From positions 1-64,000 of the forward strand of contig JACKPK010000009.1 of the NCBI GenBank assembly GCA_024233595.1: DNA of 64,000 nucleotides, in the 5' to 3' direction. The notes under the pieces are model-generated. The model was not told the origin of the DNA and searched no databases. It worked only from the letters and a program-made list of their open reading frames with translations. Source of the stretch: Deltaproteobacteria bacterium. Lineage in GTDB: Bacteria; UBA10199; JADGCS01. The position numbers and the translations under genes were made by a program. Of the stretch, positions 63,295 through 64,000 are shown piece by piece (within the stretch, counting starts at the first letter, position 1; every line of letters starts with the position of its first letter).

Positions 63295-63321
63295 TAAAGA
63301 TTTTTTAGTTCCATCCGAAAA
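63295..63321 (+). promoter_or_regulatory. Sigma-28 promoter of fliD
   Basis: -35 TAAAGATT (63295-63302), an exact 11-nt spacer, and -10 TCCGAAAA (63314-63321). Seven of eight -35 bases and six of eight -10 bases match TAAAGTTT and GCCGATAA. Predicted start near 63328, giving a 109-nt leader. Confidence 0.7.
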
Positions 63322-63356
63322 GATCTATGGTAGAATTGTCCTTGGGTATTTTGAAG

Positions 63357-63402
63357 AGGACATGCGTGGTTCGATCAGCCATGGAGGCTGGGTCCTTTTT
63401 TT
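63357..63402 (+). terminator. Terminator-like hairpin in the fliD leader
   Basis: AGGAC (63357-63361) and GTCCT (63392-63396) enclose CAGCC-ATGGA-GGCTG (63376-63390), followed by a run of seven T (63396-63402). It lies downstream of the fliD sigma-28 promoter and upstream of the ATG. It could end the pseI transcript or attenuate fliD. Confidence 0.5.
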
Positions 63403-63436
63403 CTATTAAGAAAAAGGGCAAGAAAACGGAGTTTCT

Positions 63437-64000
63437 ATGTCTTTTTCAGTTGGCGGGATTTTTTCCGGCTTAGATACCGATTCCATTGTTGAAGCGCTTG
63501 TTGGTGTCAAAGAAGCGACTCTCATCACTCCCTTTAGAAGACCGCATTGTTAATTTAACGGCCAGACAGTCAGCCTTGTCTGAAATTTCTGATACTATGA
63601 AAAACCATGTTGAGTGCTGAGTTCGTTGCAGGATTTGACTGATTTTGAAGGCCGCACAGGTGTGTCTTCTGATTCCACAACTTTGTCGTTAACAACCGTG
63701 GGTGACGATGCTTCTAAAGGTTCTTACAGTGTTTATGTGAAATCAGCCTGGCAAGCGGATCGTAATATTTTGAAGGTGTTGCCAACACCAACGCGATCAC
63801 CTTTGGCACTGGCGATATCACAATCTCTTCCAGTGGCGAGTCTGTCGTGATCACCATTGATAGTTCCAACAACACTTTGGCGGGTATTCGTGATGCGATT
63901 AACTCATCAGGTGGCCCTGTGACGGCTTCGATTGTAAACGATGGCTCTGGTGCTTCTCCGTATCGTTTGGTTTTGACTTCAAACGAAACCGGTGACGATG
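63437..64000 (+). pseudogene. fliD: Flagellar cap protein FliD, frameshifted, 3' end outside the window
   Basis: GGAG lies five bases before ATG 63437, giving MSFSVGGIFSGLDTDSIVEA, a clear FliD N-terminus. The frame then breaks, but FliD continues in other frames: LEDRIVNLTARQSALSEISD (from 63534), MKTML (about 63597), LSSLQDLTDFEGRTGVSSDS (from about 63617), and FEGVANTNAITFGTGDIT (from about 63768) to the window end. Four single-base indels would restore one frame: extra bases near 63529-63535, 63600-63604 and 63613-63617, and one missing base near 63764-63770. FliD caps the filament and is normally essential for motility; the gene is partial on the right. Confidence 0.8.

Noticed and set aside
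1..64000. CRISPR arrays, prophage, insertion sequences, tRNA or rRNA genes
   Set aside because: No regularly spaced repeats, transposase, phage gene runs, or tRNA/rRNA signatures were recognised by eye.

Overview
The window comes from a motile Gram-negative bacterium of moderate GC. The flagellar gene order (flgBC-fliEFGHIJ-motE-fliK-flgDE, then fliLMNOPQR-flhBA-flhF-fliA), sigma-54 and sigma-28 type flagellar promoters, Maf flagellin-modification proteins and pseudaminic acid genes suggest a Bdellovibrio-like or other delta-type proteobacterium. That assignment is inferred from gene order and style only; there is no rRNA or other taxonomic marker here.

Layout. 0-11 kb is an accessory stretch: two GNAT acetyltransferases, a GFA-fold protein, two unrecognised genes, an XRE regulator, a SecD-head-like exported protein, a PA0069-type radical SAM protein, a PadR/DUF1700-GIN pair and a DUF4258/MqsA-like toxin-antitoxin pair. 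It also holds two tracts of indel-riddled gene remnants (about 2.8-4.65 kb on the minus strand, about 10.07-11.05 kb on the plus strand). 11.2-22.1 kb is the first flagellar operon (rod, MS ring, C ring, export ATPase, hook), preceded by a sigma-54 promoter and closed by a strong terminator. 22.3-32.3 kb is the second flagellar block (fliL to fliA), which runs by overlaps into glycosylation genes: a duplicated GT2-TPR protein, a TPR protein, two Maf proteins and a DUF4910 protein.

40.7-53.9 kb is the most unusual part. A consensus-perfect sigma-54 promoter precedes a giant three-domain protein (ANL adenylating enzyme, class I/II aminotransferase, M29-like metallo-aminopeptidase), an AAC(3)-family N-acyltransferase, an acyl carrier protein, four more Maf paralogues and a GT4 glycosyltransferase. 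I read this as a flagellum-coregulated pathway that activates a small carboxylic acid on an ACP and uses it to acylate a flagellin glycan.

53.9-57.4 kb holds two flagellin genes with structured leaders, the first with a sigma-28 promoter. 57.4-63.3 kb holds a sugar cytidylyltransferase, a PseA/WbpG-type amidotransferase with its HisH/HisF-like ammonia-supplying partners, a PseG-PseH fusion and PseI, consistent with a CMP-pseudaminic acid derivative carrying an acetamidino group. pseB and pseC are not in the window. The window ends in a fliD gene with a sigma-28 promoter whose frame is broken by four apparent indels.

Together the genes build the flagellum, make the sugar donor, decorate it and put it on flagellin, with regulation stepping from sigma-54 (structural genes, glycan operon) to sigma-28 (flagellin, cap). 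Indels also disrupt the maf3/maf4 junction. Together with fliD and the two remnant tracts, this means either local pseudogenisation or local sequence error, and it should be settled before these loci are interpreted.
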